A stretch of 64,000 bases of DNA from Flavobacteriales bacterium (GCA_023251095.1 JAHEZL010000003.1:124001-188000); one strand, 5' to 3'. Shown: positions 1-9,169, numbered from the stretch's first letter. Numbers and translations: made by a program. The notes: generated by a model from the letters alone, not told the origin.

Positions 1-888
1 ACTATACAAACAGTGGAGGCATTGAAGAAAAACTATCTTGTAGCCGATAGTCAATTAATAGTTTATTCCGATGCTCCTTCTAAAACAGAACATGAAGCAG
101 GAGTAAAAGAAGTACGGAATTTCCTCACTACCATCAGTGGATTTAAAAACGTGAAAATTATATCACAATCCGAAAACAAAGGTTTAGCCCGATCAATTGT
201 AGAGGGAGTCACTGAACAAGTTGAAATTTATGGAAAGGTCATTGTGCTGGAAGATGATTTAATTACTTCGCCTTATTTTTTGCAGTATATGAATGCTGCG
301 TTAGTACTGTACCAAGATGATCTGCAAGTGATGCAGGTTTCGGGCTACACTTGGCCACTAAAGAAAAGATCAGTAAATACTTGCTTTTTGCAATTTGCTT
401 CCTCATGGGGTTGGGCAACTTGGAGCAGAGCATGGAAGCACTTGAGCATGGATACTGACGTTCATATTGAAAAAATAACTAAAAGGAATGCGATTACTCA
501 TTTTAATTTTGACAATGGAATGGGGTTTTTCGAGCATTTGTTGCTTAATAAAGCAGGTACCATGAATACCTGGGCCGTGAAGTGGTATGCCAGTATGTTT
601 TTACAGGACGGACTCTGTTTATTTCCCGATAAAACTTTGGTGAAAAACATTGGCCATGATGGCAGTGGAGAAAACAGTAAACGCAATAAACTTTTTATAG
701 ATCAAGAGGTTTGCAATAAACAAATTTCTGTGCGTAGAATAGCCGTTAAAGAAGATAAGGCTACTAGGAATCTTGTTTCGTCTTTTTTTAAATTAATGAA
801 TGGAACTCCCTCGTCGGGTCAGGTTTTACGGAATAAAATCCGAGATAAAATCAAATATGAATACAGGAAAATTATTGGTAAAAAATAG
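1..888 (+). CDS. Family 2-type glycosyltransferase, 5' end cut by the window
   Basis: The reading frame is open from base 1 (codons for T-I-Q-T before the GTG at 13), so the true start lies upstream and the N-terminal nucleotide-sugar fold is partly missing. What remains has the acidic metal-binding segment VLEDDL about 75 residues in, followed by the motif SSWGWATWSRAW, typical of a glycosyltransferase group often annotated as GT2 or HlpA-like. It probably transfers a sugar during synthesis of a surface polysaccharide or glycan, on the cytoplasmic side of the membrane. It converges on an FkbM-type methyltransferase gene, a common companion in glycan loci. The donor and acceptor sugars cannot be told from the sequence. 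Confidence 0.8.
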   Translation, partial: TIQTVEALKKNYLVADSQLIVYSDAPSKTEHEAGVKEVRNFLTTISGFKNVKIISQSENKGLARSIVEGVTEQVEIYGKVIVLEDDLITSPYFLQYMNAALVLYQDDLQVMQVSGYTWPLKKRSVNTCFLQFASSWGWATWSRAWKHLSMDTDVHIEKITKRNAITHFNFDNGMGFFEHLLLNKAGTMNTWAVKWYASMFLQDGLCLFPDKTLVKNIGHDGSGENSKRNKLFIDQEVCNKQISVRRIAVKEDKATRNLVSSFFKLMNGTPSSGQVLRNKIRDKIKYEYRKIIGKK

Positions 889-909
889 AAGGTCAGAATC
901 TTATTTCTT

Positions 910-1641
910 TTACCAGGATTTGCTTGTTCTCAAAACACCATTGCTTTTCACAAATACAGCATCAAATTGTCCCAATGCTGAATCACTTGGTCTTCTTTGA
1001 AAGCCCGCGAAATCATATAAACTGTATCCTTTTTCATGCATGAATTGGATGACTTTTATGAATTCAGGCATTCCCGGATGTAGATCAAATTCAAAAAGAT
1101 TACACTCAATGATGAAAATTTCTGTTTTCCCGAAAATTTTATCGGCGCCACCTAAAACTTCAAGTTCAAAGCCTTGCACATCAATTTTAACCAAATCAGG
1201 TACAGGGATTTTGTTTTCAGATATCAGATGATTAATGGAGGTGATGGTGAGTGTTTCAGTTCCTTTGGATATGCCAACAGGTACGTCTTTTCCTAAAAAA
1301 GTAGACCCTTCGAGGTCGCCGAATTTAGTAATGTTTCGTGTTTCATTATTTGAACCTAATCCTACTGAAAAGTATTGATCAGAAGGGAAGTCGGCGCAAT
1401 GTTTTTTTAAGAAGGGTTCCATTTCAGGAAGAGGATCGAAAAGATGACAGGCAGCAGAAGGGAAATATGTTTTTAAGTCTCTCGACCATTTTCCTTTGTG
1501 GGCACCTATATCCAATACATTTTTTATTGTTACCGGTTTAGTCGTTAGAAATTTCATAAACCCATCCATCAGCCACTGACAGGATGCTTCGTAGTAGATG
1601 TTTTTAAAACTGTTTTTTTTATTTTTTTCGGTAAGAAACAT
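910..1641 (-). CDS. FkbM family methyltransferase
   Basis: This is a 243-residue SAM-dependent methyltransferase. The SAM-binding glycine loop VLDIGAHKGKWS lies near residue 42, and the FkbM signature VKIDVQGFELEVLGGA is in the middle of the protein. Members of this family O-methylate sugars or polyketides. Beside a glycosyltransferase the likely substrate is a sugar of a surface glycan, which is inference. There is no signal peptide, so it is cytoplasmic. The gene is convergent with the glycosyltransferase, with only 21 bases between their stop codons. It is complete and of normal family length. Confidence 0.85.
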   Translation of the reverse strand: MFLTEKNKKNSFKNIYYEASCQWLMDGFMKFLTTKPVTIKNVLDIGAHKGKWSRDLKTYFPSAACHLFDPLPEMEPFLKKHCADFPSDQYFSVGLGSNNETRNITKFGDLEGSTFLGKDVPVGISKGTETLTITSINHLISENKIPVPDLVKIDVQGFELEVLGGADKIFGKTEIFIIECNLFEFDLHPGMPEFIKVIQFMHEKGYSLYDFAGFQRRPSDSALGQFDAVFVKSNGVLRTSKSW

Positions 1642-1728
1642 ACACGGTCTATTAGTATTATGGTCTGCTATCGTTATTTAAGGACAACGAATTTATATAA
1701 AAAATTATAAAGATAGGGTACCCTTAGC

Positions 1729-3009
1729 TTAAGTCTTTCTTTTCTTTTTCTTAGCTGCCGGAAACAATACATTGTTCAAAATGAGGCGGTAGCCCGGTGA
1801 ATTGGGGTGTAATTTTAAATCGGTAGGAGGATCACCAACATGATGCGTGTGATCTTCGGGATCGTGGCCGCCATAGAAGGTCCAGGTGCCATTGCCAAAT
1901 TCTCCGTGAATGTATTTTGCCGAATTTAAAGAAGGTGTTTCTCCCATCACCAAAACGTCGGAGCGTAAATATTCTTTGCGGAAGGAAGTGGTTTGTCCCA
2001 TAAAACCTTTGATGACTTTAACGTGATCCTGACACAGCATGGTAGGCACCTGATCCCATTTTGCAGAGAAATCAAATAAAGTAAAAATGTCTTTTTCTTC
2101 TCCGTACATCGTCACAAAATCAGAGTGTTCGTTGGTAGCGTCAATATTAGAAAACTCATATACCGAAGGGTTTTCCTCCAGCGTATAATTTTTAAAAGCA
2201 AAGCCGTTGGTGTAGTTTAATTTACTTTGGTTGTTGGGATCTATCGGATCACCGTCGAACATTACATCGCAGATATCTGTGTTTTCTGCAGCCAGAGCGA
2301 TGTCGTAAGAATCGGTTGCAGCGCACATGGCAAACATGAATCCGCCGCCGGCTACAAATTCCCTTATTTTTTTTGCTACCGCCAGTTTCATTTGCGATAC
2401 TTTGGCAAAACCGAGTCGTGTGGCCATGGCTTCGGTTAAGCTTTGGGTTTCCTGGTACCAGGCCTGATTTCTGTAACTCGACCAGAACTTACCGTACTGT
2501 CCCGTAAAATCTTCGTGGTGCAAATGCAGCCAGTCGTAAAGAGGCAAGGCTCCATTTACAATTTCTTCATCGTAAACCACATCGTATTTTATTTCGGCGT
2601 AGGCCATCACCAGTGTTACCGCATCATCCCAAGGTTGTTTATTTTTTGGAGAGTACACTGCTACTTTAGGTGCTTTCTCCAGTTTTACTACATCGGCGTT
2701 GTATTCTGGATTAGCAATTTCCAAAAGGATGGCGTTGTATTTTACCTCGGGAATAATTTCATAACTCACACCTCTGATGAGGCATTCATTTTCAAGGGTG
2801 GTGGAATGTACCATGGCAAAACTTCCGCCGCGGTAGTTGAGGCACCAGTCGATTTCTACATTTTTTGTGAGCGACCAATAGGCTATTCCATAGGCTTTCA
2901 AATGATCTCTTTGCGTATTGTCCATCGGAATAAAGAGGTACGCTGCAAAAGAGCTGTTGGCCAACAGAAGAAAAAAGAGAGGTAATATTTTTTTAAAAGG
3001 GACTTTCAT
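1729..3009 (-). CDS. Secreted class I glutamine-amidotransferase-like protein of unknown function
   Basis: The ATG at 3009 gives a clean signal peptide (MKVPFKKILPLFFLLLANSSFA), so I prefer it to the ATG at 3027; either start overlaps the end of dnaB. The mature protein has a strand VAVYSP near residue 116, YDVVYDEEI near 142, and GGGFMFAMCAATDS with Cys229 placed like the nucleophile of a GATase1/ThuA fold. Near the C-terminus is GTWTFYGGHDPEDHTHH, resembling the ThuA-type GHDP histidine segment. The tail is lysine-rich. From memory, relatives are often labelled asparagine synthetase B, but none of that enzyme's hallmarks is present: it has a signal peptide rather than an N-terminal Cys nucleophile, and no PP-loop SGGxDS. 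A periplasmic hydrolase is a reasonable guess; the substrate is unknown. Confidence 0.6.
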   Translation of the reverse strand: MKVPFKKILPLFFLLLANSSFAAYLFIPMDNTQRDHLKAYGIAYWSLTKNVEIDWCLNYRGGSFAMVHSTTLENECLIRGVSYEIIPEVKYNAILLEIANPEYNADVVKLEKAPKVAVYSPKNKQPWDDAVTLVMAYAEIKYDVVYDEEIVNGALPLYDWLHLHHEDFTGQYGKFWSSYRNQAWYQETQSLTEAMATRLGFAKVSQMKLAVAKKIREFVAGGGFMFAMCAATDSYDIALAAENTDICDVMFDGDPIDPNNQSKLNYTNGFAFKNYTLEENPSVYEFSNIDATNEHSDFVTMYGEEKDIFTLFDFSAKWDQVPTMLCQDHVKVIKGFMGQTTSFRKEYLRSDVLVMGETPSLNSAKYIHGEFGNGTWTFYGGHDPEDHTHHVGDPPTDLKLHPNSPGYRLILNNVLFPAAKKKKRKT

Positions 3010-4498
3010 CACCGTTCCATTCATCATTCATTCTTGATGATCGCGTCATTGTAGATGGTCCGCCACTTTCACCGGCTGTAATAACATTAAACTGATTGGA
3101 ATCCAGATCTTCAAATTTCGCGAGTGTATCGATGAAACGCAGCGGAATGTTTTTTAGTCCACCATTTCTGTGTTTGGCTACAATAACTTCACCGATTCCT
3201 AAAAGTGAATTTCCATTTTCGTCTTCGTTGATTTTGTAGTATTCGGGACGGTAAAGGAACATTACCATATCGGCATCCTGCTCAATCGCACCCGATTCAC
3301 GTAAGTCGGAAAGTTGCGGACGCTTATCGCCACCGCGGGTTTCCACCGCTCTACTCAACTGAGAAAGTGCAATCACCGGAACGCCTAATTCTTTCGCGAT
3401 ACTTTTCAATGATCGTGAAATGAAAGAGATTTCCTGCTCACGGTTTCCACCGCCTTCACCACCTGCAGTCATTAATTGGAGATAATCGATAATGATTAAT
3501 CCTAAGTTATGTTGCTGTTTTAAACGTCGTGCTTTTGCGCGCAACTCAAAAATAGAGAGGGCAGGAGTATCGTCGATGAATAAAGGGGCTTCAGAGATTT
3601 TTGAAACTTGTTTGTTCAATTGTTCCCATTCATGCTCTTTTAAAGTTCCTTTTTTTAACTTCTCTGCAGAAAGTTGAGTTTCTGTAACCATCAGCCTTGT
3701 CACCATTTGTAAGGCGGTCATCTCTAGCGAAAAAATAGCTGTTGGAATGTTAAACCTCACAGAAGTATTTCTGGCTACAGAAAGTACGAAAGCTGTTTTT
3801 CCCATACCCGGTCTTGCTGCCAGAATCAATAAATCGCCCGGCTGCCATCCTGAAGTCAGTTGGTCTAATTCGGCAAAACCCGATGGAACACCGTTCACAC
3901 CTTCACCTTTTTCACCTGCTTTTTTAATTTGTTCTTTGGCTTGCTTGATTAAGGTCGCCATGCTATCGTAGTTCTTACGGATATTCCCTTCGGCTACCTG
4001 AAATAGATTTTTTTCTGCAGTATCGAGCAAAGTAAATACATCAGTAGTTTCGTCGTAAGCATCCCGAATGGTATCAGAAGAAATACGAATCAATTCCCTT
4101 TGAATGTGTTTTTGCGAGATGATACGGGAGTGGTATTCAATATTGGCGGCCGATGAAATGCGGTTGGTGAGTTGGGTTAAAAAGTAAGCGCCGCCTACCA
4201 TTTCCAGTTCACCTGTTTTTTGCAATTCATTTTTTACCGTGAGTAAATCGATGGGTTCCGATCTTTGGAACAAGCGCTGAATAGCAGCGTAAATTCTGTT
4301 GTGCGCGTCTTTGTAAAAAGAGTCGGGTTGTAAAATATCAATTACATTGGTGAGTGCGTCTTTCTCCAGCATTAAAGCGCCTAATACAGCTTCTTCCAAA
4401 TCAACAGCCTGAGGTGGTACTTTGCCGTGTTGTTCCTCCATTGTAAGAGAAGTCACACGTTTTTTTAAGCCTGTCTTTCTATCACGAATCTTGTCCAT
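2993..4498 (-). CDS. dnaB: Replicative DNA helicase DnaB
   Basis: This is the hexameric 5'-3' helicase that unwinds DNA ahead of the replisome and recruits primase. The N-terminal domain (about residues 20-125, starting PPQAVDLEEAVLGALM) is followed by a RecA-like ATPase with Walker A ARPGMGKTA near residue 235 and Walker B LIIIDYLQLM. After these come the arginine-rich DNA-binding and sensor segments SQLSRAVETRGG and DLRESGAIEQDAD. At 501 residues it is normal length with no intein. Its 3' end overlaps the start of the downstream exported protein by 17 bases. The region upstream, toward accA, contains a large hairpin. Confidence 0.97.
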   Translation of the reverse strand: MDKIRDRKTGLKKRVTSLTMEEQHGKVPPQAVDLEEAVLGALMLEKDALTNVIDILQPDSFYKDAHNRIYAAIQRLFQRSEPIDLLTVKNELQKTGELEMVGGAYFLTQLTNRISSAANIEYHSRIISQKHIQRELIRISSDTIRDAYDETTDVFTLLDTAEKNLFQVAEGNIRKNYDSMATLIKQAKEQIKKAGEKGEGVNGVPSGFAELDQLTSGWQPGDLLILAARPGMGKTAFVLSVARNTSVRFNIPTAIFSLEMTALQMVTRLMVTETQLSAEKLKKGTLKEHEWEQLNKQVSKISEAPLFIDDTPALSIFELRAKARRLKQQHNLGLIIIDYLQLMTAGGEGGGNREQEISFISRSLKSIAKELGVPVIALSQLSRAVETRGGDKRPQLSDLRESGAIEQDADMVMFLYRPEYYKINEDENGNSLLGIGEVIVAKHRNGGLKNIPLRFIDTLAKFEDLDSNQFNVITAGESGGPSTMTRSSRMNDEWNGDESPF

Positions 4499-4588
4499 AC
4501 GCTGTGTTTAAAGTAACTTTTGCCGTTGAGTGAGCATGTAAAGATGAGGAAAAAAGAGGAAAGTTCAAATGGGGAATTATAAACAATT

Positions 4589-4672
4589 GTCTGAACCTTG
4601 ATTCACTTGATTAAAAGATTATCTTGATAGTACATCCTTGAATCCTTTCATCAAGTGAATCAAGATTCAGAC
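4589..4672. repeat. Large stem-loop between accA and dnaB
   Basis: The arms at 4589-4610 and 4651-4672 are inverted complements at 21 of 22 positions and are separated by a 40-base loop. The core is CTTGATTCACTTGA. It starts 7 bases downstream of the accA stop codon (minus strand) and upstream of dnaB. There is no T-tract next to either arm, so a simple intrinsic terminator is not shown. It may be a transcript-end stabiliser or a member of a dispersed palindrome family. Confidence 0.7.
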
Positions 4673-4678
4673 GATAGA

Positions 4679-5641
4679 CTATTCCTCAATCACAACACCC
4701 ATTGCACAGAATTTTTCAATTCTTTTTTCAATGCGTTTGTCGACTTTCATTTTTTTGAGTTTTGCCAGGTGAGTCACAATGGCTTCCTTAACGTATTTGC
4801 ATGCTTCAGGAACGTTAGAATGCGCACCGCCAACAGGTTCTTTGATGATACCGTCGATGAGTTTGTTCTTCAGCATATCTTTCGATGTAAGCTTCAAAGC
4901 TTCAGCAGCGGTTTCTTTGTGATCCCAGCTTCTCCATAAAATGGAAGAGCAGGATTCAGGAGAAATAACAGAGTACCAGGTGTGCTCCAGCATCAATACC
5001 ACATCACCCACACCAATTCCCAAAGCACCGCCTGATGCACCTTCACCAATGATGATGCAAATAATAGGCACTTTGAGCTGAGCCATTTCAAATAAATTTC
5101 GGGCGATGGCTTCCCCTTGTCCGCGTTCTTCCCCTTCCAATCCCGGATAAGCTCCTGGAGTGTCAATTAAACAAACAACGGGACGGTTGAATTTTTCTGC
5201 CATTTTCATCAGTCGCAAAGCCTTGCGGTAGCCCTCAGGATTTGGCATCCCGAAGTTTCTGTACTGACGCATTTTAGTGTTGATTCCTTTTTGATGTCCG
5301 ATGAACATGATGCCTTCGCCGTTGATGCTGGCGAGTCCGCCAACGAGGGCTTTGTCATCACGAACATTTCGATCGCCGTGCAATTCAATGAATGAATCTT
5401 TGTCGCACATGCCATCAATATAGGCCAGTGTATACGGACGCTCAGGGTGACGCGACACCAATACTTTTTGCCAGGCCGTTAAATTGGAATACAATTCCTT
5501 TTTGGTTTCTATTATCTTTTTCTCGATATCTTTTATGGTACCTGATGCATCAACACCGCTGATAACTTCAATTTCCTTAGCTTTTTCCAAGTGCTCGTAA
5601 AGATCAGCAATGGGCTTTTCGAATTCTAAAAATGTAATCAT
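4679..5641 (-). CDS. accA: Acetyl-CoA carboxylase, carboxyltransferase subunit alpha
   Basis: AccA pairs with AccD to move the carboxyl group from biotin-BCCP to acetyl-CoA, making malonyl-CoA for fatty-acid synthesis. The protein is 320 residues, standard for the family. It has the N-terminal coiled segment, the central [17 protein letters not shown], the crotonase-like core [22 protein letters not shown] and [15 protein letters not shown], and the ending region [16 protein letters not shown]. accD and accBC are not in this window. A good Bacteroidota-type promoter lies directly upstream at 5661-5689. The gene is divergent from the oxidoreductase at 5744. Confidence 0.97.
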   Translation of the reverse strand: MITFLEFEKPIADLYEHLEKAKEIEVISGVDASGTIKDIEKKIIETKKELYSNLTAWQKVLVSRHPERPYTLAYIDGMCDKDSFIELHGDRNVRDDKALVGGLASINGEGIMFIGHQKGINTKMRQYRNFGMPNPEGYRKALRLMKMAEKFNRPVVCLIDTPGAYPGLEGEERGQGEAIARNLFEMAQLKVPIICIIIGEGASGGALGIGVGDVVLMLEHTWYSVISPESCSSILWRSWDHKETAAEALKLTSKDMLKNKLIDGIIKEPVGGAHSNVPEACKYVKEAIVTHLAKLKKMKVDKRIEKRIEKFCAMGVVIEE

Positions 5642-5660
5642 ACTAAATTCGTTTGGGGGG

Positions 5661-5689
5661 CAAATATAGCAAATTGTTTAATGTGCAAA
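5661..5689 (-). promoter_or_regulatory. Probable Bacteroidota sigma-factor promoter of accA
   Basis: Read on the minus strand, TTTG (5689-5686) is followed 17 bases later by TATATTTG (5668-5661). This is an exact match to the TANNTTTG -7 element of the phylum's housekeeping promoters. The -7 element ends 19 bases before the accA ATG, giving a short leader. Confidence 0.6.
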
Positions 5690-5743
5690 GTTTAGTAGGG
5701 CAACTTCAATGAAATTGAGGAAGATCCATTAGATTTGTCAAGT

Positions 5744-6712
5744 ATGAAAGCAATTGTAAACACCATATACGGTCCGCCGGAAGTTCTTCAATTAAAAGAA
5801 GTAGAAAAACCATTTCCCAAAGACAACGAAGTACTTATTAAAATTCATGCAACAACGGTAAATCGTACCGATTGCGGGTTTCGCAAGGCAGAATATTTTG
5901 CCGTGCGTATAGTTGGCGGACTTTTTAAACCCAAAAACAAAATTTTAGGAACCGAATTATCTGGAGAGATAGAAGCCGTTGGTAAAAATGTGAAAGAATT
6001 TAAAGTGGGCGATGCTGTTTTTGGATTGAGCACTTTCAAGTTTGGAACTCATGCCGAATACATTTGTATGGACGAAAAGAAGTCGATAGTTACCAAACCA
6101 AAAAACTTTTCTTACAATGAATCTGCTGCAGTTTGCGAAGGATTGATGCTGGCCTATAACTACATCGGTAAAATTGATTTCAAGAAAAATCCGAAAATAT
6201 TAATCAACGGTGCGTCGGGTTCTATAGGTTCTGCAGCAGTTCAGCTGGCGAAATATTATGGTGCGGATATCACTGCTGTTTGTGGTACTAAAAATTTAGA
6301 GTTGATTAAGTCCTTAGGTGCCAATGAAGTGATGGACTATACTAAAGAAGATTTTACTCAAAATGGACAATTGTACGATGTAGTGCTGGATGCTGTTGGG
6401 AAAAGTACTTTTTTCAAGTGCAAAAAAATCATGAAACCGGGTGGCGTTTATTTTTCTTCGGAACTCGGACCCTGGTCGCAAAATGTTTGGATGGCTTTGT
6501 GGACTCCATTGTTTAGTAATAAAAAAGTAAAATTCCCCATTCCTACCGATAGTAAAAAAGACATGAGCTTTTTTAAAAAATTGATTGAGGATGGGCATTA
6601 CCGGGCAGTTATCGACAGAGTTTATTCTCTGGAACATATTGTGGAGGCTACAAAATATGTAGAAACTGGTGAGAAAACCGGAAATGTGGTGATAACTTTG
6701 GATCACAATTAA
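5744..6712 (+). CDS. Zinc-independent MDR-family NAD(P)H oxidoreductase (quinone-oxidoreductase type)
   Basis: This is a medium-chain dehydrogenase/reductase of 322 residues from the ATG at 5744; an upstream TTG at 5735 would add three residues. The GroES-like N-terminal domain contains GTELSGEIEAVGKNVKEFKVGDAVFG. The Rossmann domain has the NADP-binding pattern INGASGSIGSAAVQLAKYYG. No structural zinc cysteine cluster is visible, which fits the quinone oxidoreductase branch, where the substrate is usually a quinone or enone. It is cytoplasmic. ispE starts 9 bases downstream, so the genes are probably co-transcribed, but no functional link is evident. Confidence 0.85.
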   Translation: MKAIVNTIYGPPEVLQLKEVEKPFPKDNEVLIKIHATTVNRTDCGFRKAEYFAVRIVGGLFKPKNKILGTELSGEIEAVGKNVKEFKVGDAVFGLSTFKFGTHAEYICMDEKKSIVTKPKNFSYNESAAVCEGLMLAYNYIGKIDFKKNPKILINGASGSIGSAAVQLAKYYGADITAVCGTKNLELIKSLGANEVMDYTKEDFTQNGQLYDVVLDAVGKSTFFKCKKIMKPGGVYFSSELGPWSQNVWMALWTPLFSNKKVKFPIPTDSKKDMSFFKKLIEDGHYRAVIDRVYSLEHIVEATKYVETGEKTGNVVITLDHN

Positions 6713-6721
6713 TATTGAATA

Positions 6722-7528
6722 ATGATAGTACACCCCAACGCTAAAATCAATCTCGGATTAAATATTGTGAGAAAACGCGACGACGGTTTTCACGATATTG
6801 AAACCGTTTTTTATCCTATTCCATTGAATGATGTGATGGAAATTACGCGTGATAAAAAAACTTCTTTTATCGCTTCGGGGATTGATATACCAAGCAATGG
6901 CGGAGATAATTTAGTGATGAAAGCGTATTCGTTGTTGAAACAGGATTTTGAATTGGAAGAACTTAAAGTTCATTTGCTTAAAGTGATTCCGATTGGTGCC
7001 GGATTGGGCGGTGGATCTGCCGATGCGGCGTTTATGCTGAAAGCTTTGAGAGATTATTGTCGTTTGCCTTTAAGCAATGATCAACTTAAAACTTACGCTG
7101 CAAAATTAGGCAGCGATTGTTCTTTCTTCATTGATAATCAAGCTTCGTATGCTTGGGGAAGAGGAGAATTGATGAAGCCTTTGGATTTGTGGTTGAAAGG
7201 TTATCACTTGCTTTTGGTTTACCCTAATTTACACATTAGCACAGCTCAAGCTTATTCACGTGTTACGCCAAAAGCACCACCTATCAATGTTCAAGATGTT
7301 GTTACTTTACCCCTAGAAGAATGGAAAGATAAACTCACCAACGACTTTGAAATTTCCGCTTTTGAAATTTATCCTGAATTAAAAAAACTGAAAGATGATT
7401 TGTATGCAATGGGCGCTACTTATACTTGTATGAGCGGTAGTGGCTCTTCTTTCTTTGGGATTTTTAAAGAGCAAAAAGAATTAAATAACGAAATGAAAAA
7501 GTACTCACATTGGTGGGTGGAACTATAA
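6722..7528 (+). CDS. ispE: 4-diphosphocytidyl-2-C-methyl-D-erythritol kinase
   Basis: IspE phosphorylates CDP-methylerythritol at the 2-hydroxyl in the MEP pathway to isoprenoid precursors. It is a GHMP kinase of 268 residues. The N-terminal PNAKINLGLNIVRKRDDGFHDIETVF is characteristic, as is the ATP-binding loop IPIGAGLGGGSADAA near residue 95. The C-terminal GHMP motif is MSGSGSSFFGIF. It is complete and ends 16 bases before era. Its presence shows that the organism uses the MEP route. Confidence 0.95.
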   Translation: MIVHPNAKINLGLNIVRKRDDGFHDIETVFYPIPLNDVMEITRDKKTSFIASGIDIPSNGGDNLVMKAYSLLKQDFELEELKVHLLKVIPIGAGLGGGSADAAFMLKALRDYCRLPLSNDQLKTYAAKLGSDCSFFIDNQASYAWGRGELMKPLDLWLKGYHLLLVYPNLHISTAQAYSRVTPKAPPINVQDVVTLPLEEWKDKLTNDFEISAFEIYPELKKLKDDLYAMGATYTCMSGSGSSFFGIFKEQKELNNEMKKYSHWWVEL

Positions 7529-7544
7529 TCCCTATTTTTACCCC

Positions 7545-8423
7545 ATGGCACATAAAGCAGGATTTGTAAATATTGTAGGAAGTCCCAACGTTGGTAAATC
7601 AACTTTGATGAACCAATTGGTTGGAGAAAGATTATCCATTATCACCTCAAAGGCGCAAACTACGCGCCATCGCATCATGGGAATTGTGAACGGTGAAGAT
7701 TTTCAAATCGTTTATTCCGACACTCCGGGCATTATGAATCCCAAGTACAAAATGCAGGAGGGAATGATGAATTTTGTGAATTCAGCTTTATCTGATGCCG
7801 ATATATTTTTGCTAATTACGGATGTTGAAGAGAGCGAACCCGAAAATCAAAATTTGTGGGATAAGATCGTGAAATCAGAGGTTCCGAAATTACTCATCAT
7901 CAATAAAATCGATTTAATAGATCAAAAAAAGCTGGAAGACCTCGTTGAAAAATGGGCGCAAAAAATTCCGGGAATTAATATTTTACCTGTATGCGCGCTG
8001 GAGGGATTGAATACAAAATTCTTGTTAGACTGGATTTTGAAAAATCTTCCTGAATCTCCTCCTTACTTCGATAAAGACCAACTGACAGATAAACCCGAGA
8101 GATTTTTTGCTTGCGAAATAATCCGCGAAAAAATCTTATTGAACTACGATAAAGAAATTCCTTACAGCGTTGAAATAGAAGTAGAGGCTTTCAAACGCGA
8201 GAAAAAAATCACAAGAATTTCTGCGATCATTTATGTGGCCCGTGATTCTCAAAAATCAATTATCATAGGCCATCAGGGTAGTATGCTTAAAAAAGTAGGT
8301 ACGGCTGCCCGCATTGAACTGGAAGAGTTTTTACAGGAAAAAGTTTTTCTGGAAATGCACGTTAAGGTTCAAAAGGAATGGCGCAGTGACGACAAGCAAT
8401 TAAAAAGATTTGGATACCTTTAG
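7545..8423 (+). CDS. era: GTPase Era
   Basis: Era is an essential GTPase that binds the 3' end of 16S rRNA and helps 30S maturation. The G1 motif GSPNVGKST is near residue 12, the switch/G3 motif SDTPG near 59, and the G4 motif NKID near 121. The C-terminal KH RNA-binding domain contains IIIGHQGSMLKKVGTAARIELE. At 292 residues it has the typical length. It is followed 3 bases later by the gldA-like gene, so the two are almost certainly in one transcript. Confidence 0.96.
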   Translation: MAHKAGFVNIVGSPNVGKSTLMNQLVGERLSIITSKAQTTRHRIMGIVNGEDFQIVYSDTPGIMNPKYKMQEGMMNFVNSALSDADIFLLITDVEESEPENQNLWDKIVKSEVPKLLIINKIDLIDQKKLEDLVEKWAQKIPGINILPVCALEGLNTKFLLDWILKNLPESPPYFDKDQLTDKPERFFACEIIREKILLNYDKEIPYSVEIEVEAFKREKKITRISAIIYVARDSQKSIIIGHQGSMLKKVGTAARIELEEFLQEKVFLEMHVKVQKEWRSDDKQLKRFGYL

Positions 8424-8426
8424 GCC

Positions 8427-9137
8427 ATGTCGATTTCAATCCATCATATCACTAAATTATACGGTCAGCAAAAAGCGCTGAACGATGTTTCTTTCAATAT
8501 TTCCTCTGGAGAGATAGTTGGTTTCCTTGGTCCGAATGGCGCGGGAAAATCAACATTGATGAAAATTATTTGTTGTTATCTTCCTCCGTCCGAAGGAAAT
8601 ATAAAAGTGTGCGGTTTGGATGTGATGGAGCAAGCTATGGAAGTGCGCAAAAAAGTGGGTTATCTTCCCGAGCACAATCCGCTTTACCTGGATATGTACG
8701 TGAAAGAATATCTGGAATTCGTGGGCAAGTTTTACCACGTGAAAAATTTGAAAAACCGTGTCGGGGAAATGGTGGAGATGACAGGGCTCACTGTTGAACA
8801 AAACAAAAAAATCGGACAATTGTCCAAAGGATACCGTCAGCGTGTGGGATTGGCGCAAGCCATTATTCATGATCCCGAAGTTTTAATTTTAGATGAACCC
8901 ACCACAGGTTTGGATCCTAACCAGCTTTCTGAAATTCGTACACTGATCAAAGAGCTCGGAAAAAATAAAACCGTAATGCTGTCTACTCATATTATGCAGG
9001 AGGTTGAAGCGATTTGTGAACGGGTAATCATCATCAATAACGGTAAAATTGCGGCCGATAATTCCATCTCCCAAATTCTTGAAAAAGGAGAGACTCTCGA
9101 AAAAGTTTTCCAGAACTTAACAAAAGCAGTAAAATAA
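8427..9137 (+). CDS. gldA: ABC transporter ATP-binding protein, GldA-like
   Basis: This is an ATPase subunit of an ABC transporter. Walker A is GPNGAGKST near residue 36, the signature is LSKGYRQRVGLAQA near 133, Walker B is VLILDEPTTGLDP, and the H-loop is STHIMQEVE. The opening residues and the overall pattern resemble GldA, the ATPase of the Gld gliding-motility ABC transporter. It is 236 residues, shorter at the C-terminus than the roughly 300 residues I recall for Flavobacterium GldA. The permease genes gldF and gldG are not nearby. It could instead serve another ABC-2 exporter, so the symbol is tentative. Confidence 0.7.
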   Translation: MSISIHHITKLYGQQKALNDVSFNISSGEIVGFLGPNGAGKSTLMKIICCYLPPSEGNIKVCGLDVMEQAMEVRKKVGYLPEHNPLYLDMYVKEYLEFVGKFYHVKNLKNRVGEMVEMTGLTVEQNKKIGQLSKGYRQRVGLAQAIIHDPEVLILDEPTTGLDPNQLSEIRTLIKELGKNKTVMLSTHIMQEVEAICERVIIINNGKIAADNSISQILEKGETLEKVFQNLTKAVK

Positions 9138-9144
9138 TTTCTTA

Positions 9145-9169
9145 TTGGAAATTAATCTTTGTTTATTTG
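9145..9169 (+). promoter_or_regulatory. Possible promoter of metK
   Basis: TTG at 9145-9147 precedes TTTATTTG at 9162-9169, which is one mismatch from TANNTTTG, with a 14-base spacer. That spacer is shorter than usual, so this is a weak call. The gap between gldA and metK is only 70 bases and contains no SAM-riboswitch-like structure. Confidence 0.3.

Noticed and set aside
1-1641. A full polysaccharide locus
   Set aside because: Only one partial glycosyltransferase and one methyltransferase are visible; the rest, if any, lies outside the window.
2443-2985. 180-residue plus-strand frame opposite the GATase-like gene
   Set aside because: It lies fully antisense to a gene with a good signal peptide and fold motifs, and its translation looks random.
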